Positions 62,786-64,000 of a stretch of DNA of 64,000 nt are shown here, piece by piece. Where the stretch lies: the NCBI RefSeq assembly GCF_015500095.1, contig NZ_CP062983.1, positions 1,550,001 through 1,614,000 on the forward strand, written 5' to 3'. The stretch comes from Phototrophicus methaneseepsis. GTDB taxonomy: Bacteria; Chloroflexota; Anaerolineae; Aggregatilineales; Phototrophicaceae. Both the position numbers and the translations under genes were made by a program. Under the pieces are notes generated by a model that worked only from the letters and a program-made list of their open reading frames with translations, did not search any database and was not told where the DNA came from. The number at the start of each line of letters is the position of its first letter. The stretch's first letter is position 1.

Positions 62786-64000
62786 GTACGGCTTTGGTCC
62801 TGGCAGGGCATGGCTCACATATCAGCCCGGAGACGGCTGGCATTGTCTGGGGCTATGTGGATGCGCTGCGCCGTATGGGCGTCGCGGAAGAAGTCACGGC
62901 TGCTTTCTGGAAGGAACAACCAGAGTTTGCCCAGGTATTGGGCACTCTCATGGCGGAGACTATCGTCGTGGTGCCGCTGTTCACAGCGACAGGCTTTTAT
63001 ACCAACAAAGTCATTCCAGCCGCGATGGGGCTGGATGGCCCTGTGACGCAGCGTGGCAATCGTACCATTCACTATACGCCTGCTCTGGGGACGCATCCTA
63101 TGCTGGATGATATTGTGACGCGGCGTGTCAAAGACGCCATGCAGGCATATGACCTGCTGCCCCAGCAGACCGCCGTCGCTATCATCGGGCATGGGACCCG
63201 CCGCAGCGAAACCACGCGCTTGACCACACAAAATCAAGCTGAGACGGTCCGGCGAGCAGGGTTAGCGGCTCAAGTCGTGGATGCTTACCTGGATGATGAC
63301 CCCGATATTCCTTCCATTTACCAGCGTACAGAAGCCCAGAATCTGGTTGTCGTGCCTTATTTCCTGGCATCTGGCTCTCATGTAACATATGATGTGCCAC
63401 GTGCTCTGGGCTTGCCAGATGACGAGATGACAGCCCAGGTCCAGGGACGCCATGTGTATTACACGGCACCCATTGGCACAGCGGATGTCATCCTGCAAGT
63501 GATTCTCGAACTTGCACGTGCCACAGGCGTCTCTTTTGAGATCAATGAAGCGCCTTTATGGTATGGTATGCCCCGCGTTGGGGCAGCAGCATTGGTCCAG
63601 GCGGTGCTGCTGAAGAACGCGCAGCAGCGAGGTGCAGTCCAATTCGGGCAATTACGCCTGACGCCCAATGTGGTGCATCCGGTTGGGAGCAGTGATGCGT
63701 ATGTTTTCATCACGCCCAACCAATTGCGAAGCCATATCCGGGAAAATCCTTTCCGGCCCCTGGCAACATCTGACGATTTGCCGCGCGATTGGGTCGTACC
63801 TATTGACGATGTGCAGCAGATCCCGGCTATTGTGGAAACCGTCTATCCTGGTGCACTGGCGGAGTGGGCCAATCATTATGCTCAAGCGGCAACGATCACA
63901 CCGCTGACAGAGGTTGTCAGCCGTCATGAGGGCATGTTTCATCATCTGACGCAGGCTACGGAATCCATGGTGAATCAACTCGTAGCAACCATGTGTGGGC
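62782..64000 (+). CDS. Two-domain CbiX/SirB-type chelatase with C-terminal extension (3' end outside window)
   Basis: At least 406 codons. Two CbiX-like domains: VLAGHGSHIS (about 7-16) with VPLFTATGFYTNKVIP, and IIGHGTRRSETT (about 133-144) with VPYFLASGSHVTYDVP, each with the metal-binding histidine. Residues from about 253 onward are a third region (NEAPLWYGMPRVGAAALVQ) ending in TMCG at the window edge, resembling the iron-sulfur extension of the Deinococcus DR2241-type chelatases. It most likely inserts Fe into sirohydrochlorin. Starts within the previous stop (ATGA). Confidence 0.87.
   Translation, partial: MSTALVLAGHGSHISPETAGIVWGYVDALRRMGVAEEVTAAFWKEQPEFAQVLGTLMAETIVVVPLFTATGFYTNKVIPAAMGLDGPVTQRGNRTIHYTPALGTHPMLDDIVTRRVKDAMQAYDLLPQQTAVAIIGHGTRRSETTRLTTQNQAETVRRAGLAAQVVDAYLDDDPDIPSIYQRTEAQNLVVVPYFLASGSHVTYDVPRALGLPDDEMTAQVQGRHVYYTAPIGTADVILQVILELARATGVSFEINEAPLWYGMPRVGAAALVQAVLLKNAQQRGAVQFGQLRLTPNVVHPVGSSDAYVFITPNQLRSHIRENPFRPLATSDDLPRDWVVPIDDVQQIPAIVETVYPGALAEWANHYAQAATITPLTEVVSRHEGMFHHLTQATESMVNQLVATMCG

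Noticed and set aside
1-64000. Mobile elements, tRNA or rRNA genes
   Set aside because: Looked for transposases, integrases, terminal repeats and cloverleaf patterns; none seen.

Overview
The window reads as a chromosomal segment of a free-living, saprophytic bacterium. The best guess is the phylum Chloroflexota (Anaerolineae-like). That is inferred from the mix of family-5 ABC importers used for sugars, a coproporphyrin-dependent haem pathway, GH67/GH3/GH20 hydrolases and a two-domain CbiX chelatase; no rRNA or marker phylogeny is available here. No tRNA, rRNA, insertion sequence, prophage or CRISPR was seen.

Layout. (1) 1-2.6 kb: a KaiC-like double ATPase running off the left edge, and a degenerate diacylglycerol-kinase-like protein. 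(2) 2.7-17.3 kb: an amino-sugar locus. A leftward ROK repressor-GH20 hexosaminidase-Gfo/Idh oxidoreductase-CutC operon diverges from a rightward family-5 ABC importer (SBP, two permeases, two ATPases), a tiny membrane protein, a ROK sugar kinase and an MlrC-family protein. (3) 17.4-29.1 kb: a uronic-acid/hemicellulose locus (GH67 alpha-glucuronidase, zinc dehydrogenase, GH3, LarA-like protein, aldo/keto reductase), then a PHP metallohydrolase and a DUF5054 GH38-like protein. (4) 29.2-38.6 kb: ClpP, an ECF sigma factor behind a 14-bp repeat array, a cyclase, an ALDH16-type double aldehyde dehydrogenase with DeoC, mannonate dehydratase and a secreted unknown. (5) 38.7-47.7 kb: lyxose-isomerase-like cupin, NamZ muramidase, NagA and a second complete family-5 ABC importer. 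(6) 48.6-60.1 kb: a Ser/Thr kinase, then a near-complete haem operon transcribed leftward: chdC(-Rieske), hemH, hemA, hemC, hemD, hemB, hemE, hemY, hemL. Most junctions from hemA to hemL overlap by ATGA or similar. (7) 60.3-64 kb: assimilatory sulfate reduction and sirohaem genes (cysH, cysC, precorrin-2 dehydrogenase, CbiX) behind a leader encoding a cysteine-rich peptide followed by an intrinsic terminator.

How it fits together. The carbohydrate loci release GlcNAc, MurNAc and glucuronate from polymers, import oligomers by ABC transporters and feed them through NagA, ROK kinase, UxuA and dehydrogenases. The two tetrapyrrole blocks are adjacent: hemA-hemD make uroporphyrinogen III, hemE/hemY/hemH/chdC take it to haem by the coproporphyrin branch, and the divergent cys operon takes the same precursor towards sirohaem for sulfite reduction.

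The strongest new candidate is the cysteine-leader attenuator at 60333-60568. Also notable are the ChdC-Rieske fusion, the roughly 118-residue binding-protein-like insertion in a DppC permease, the degenerate lipid kinase, the TTGACA-containing repeat array before the sigma factor, and a Cys4 tail on HemA.
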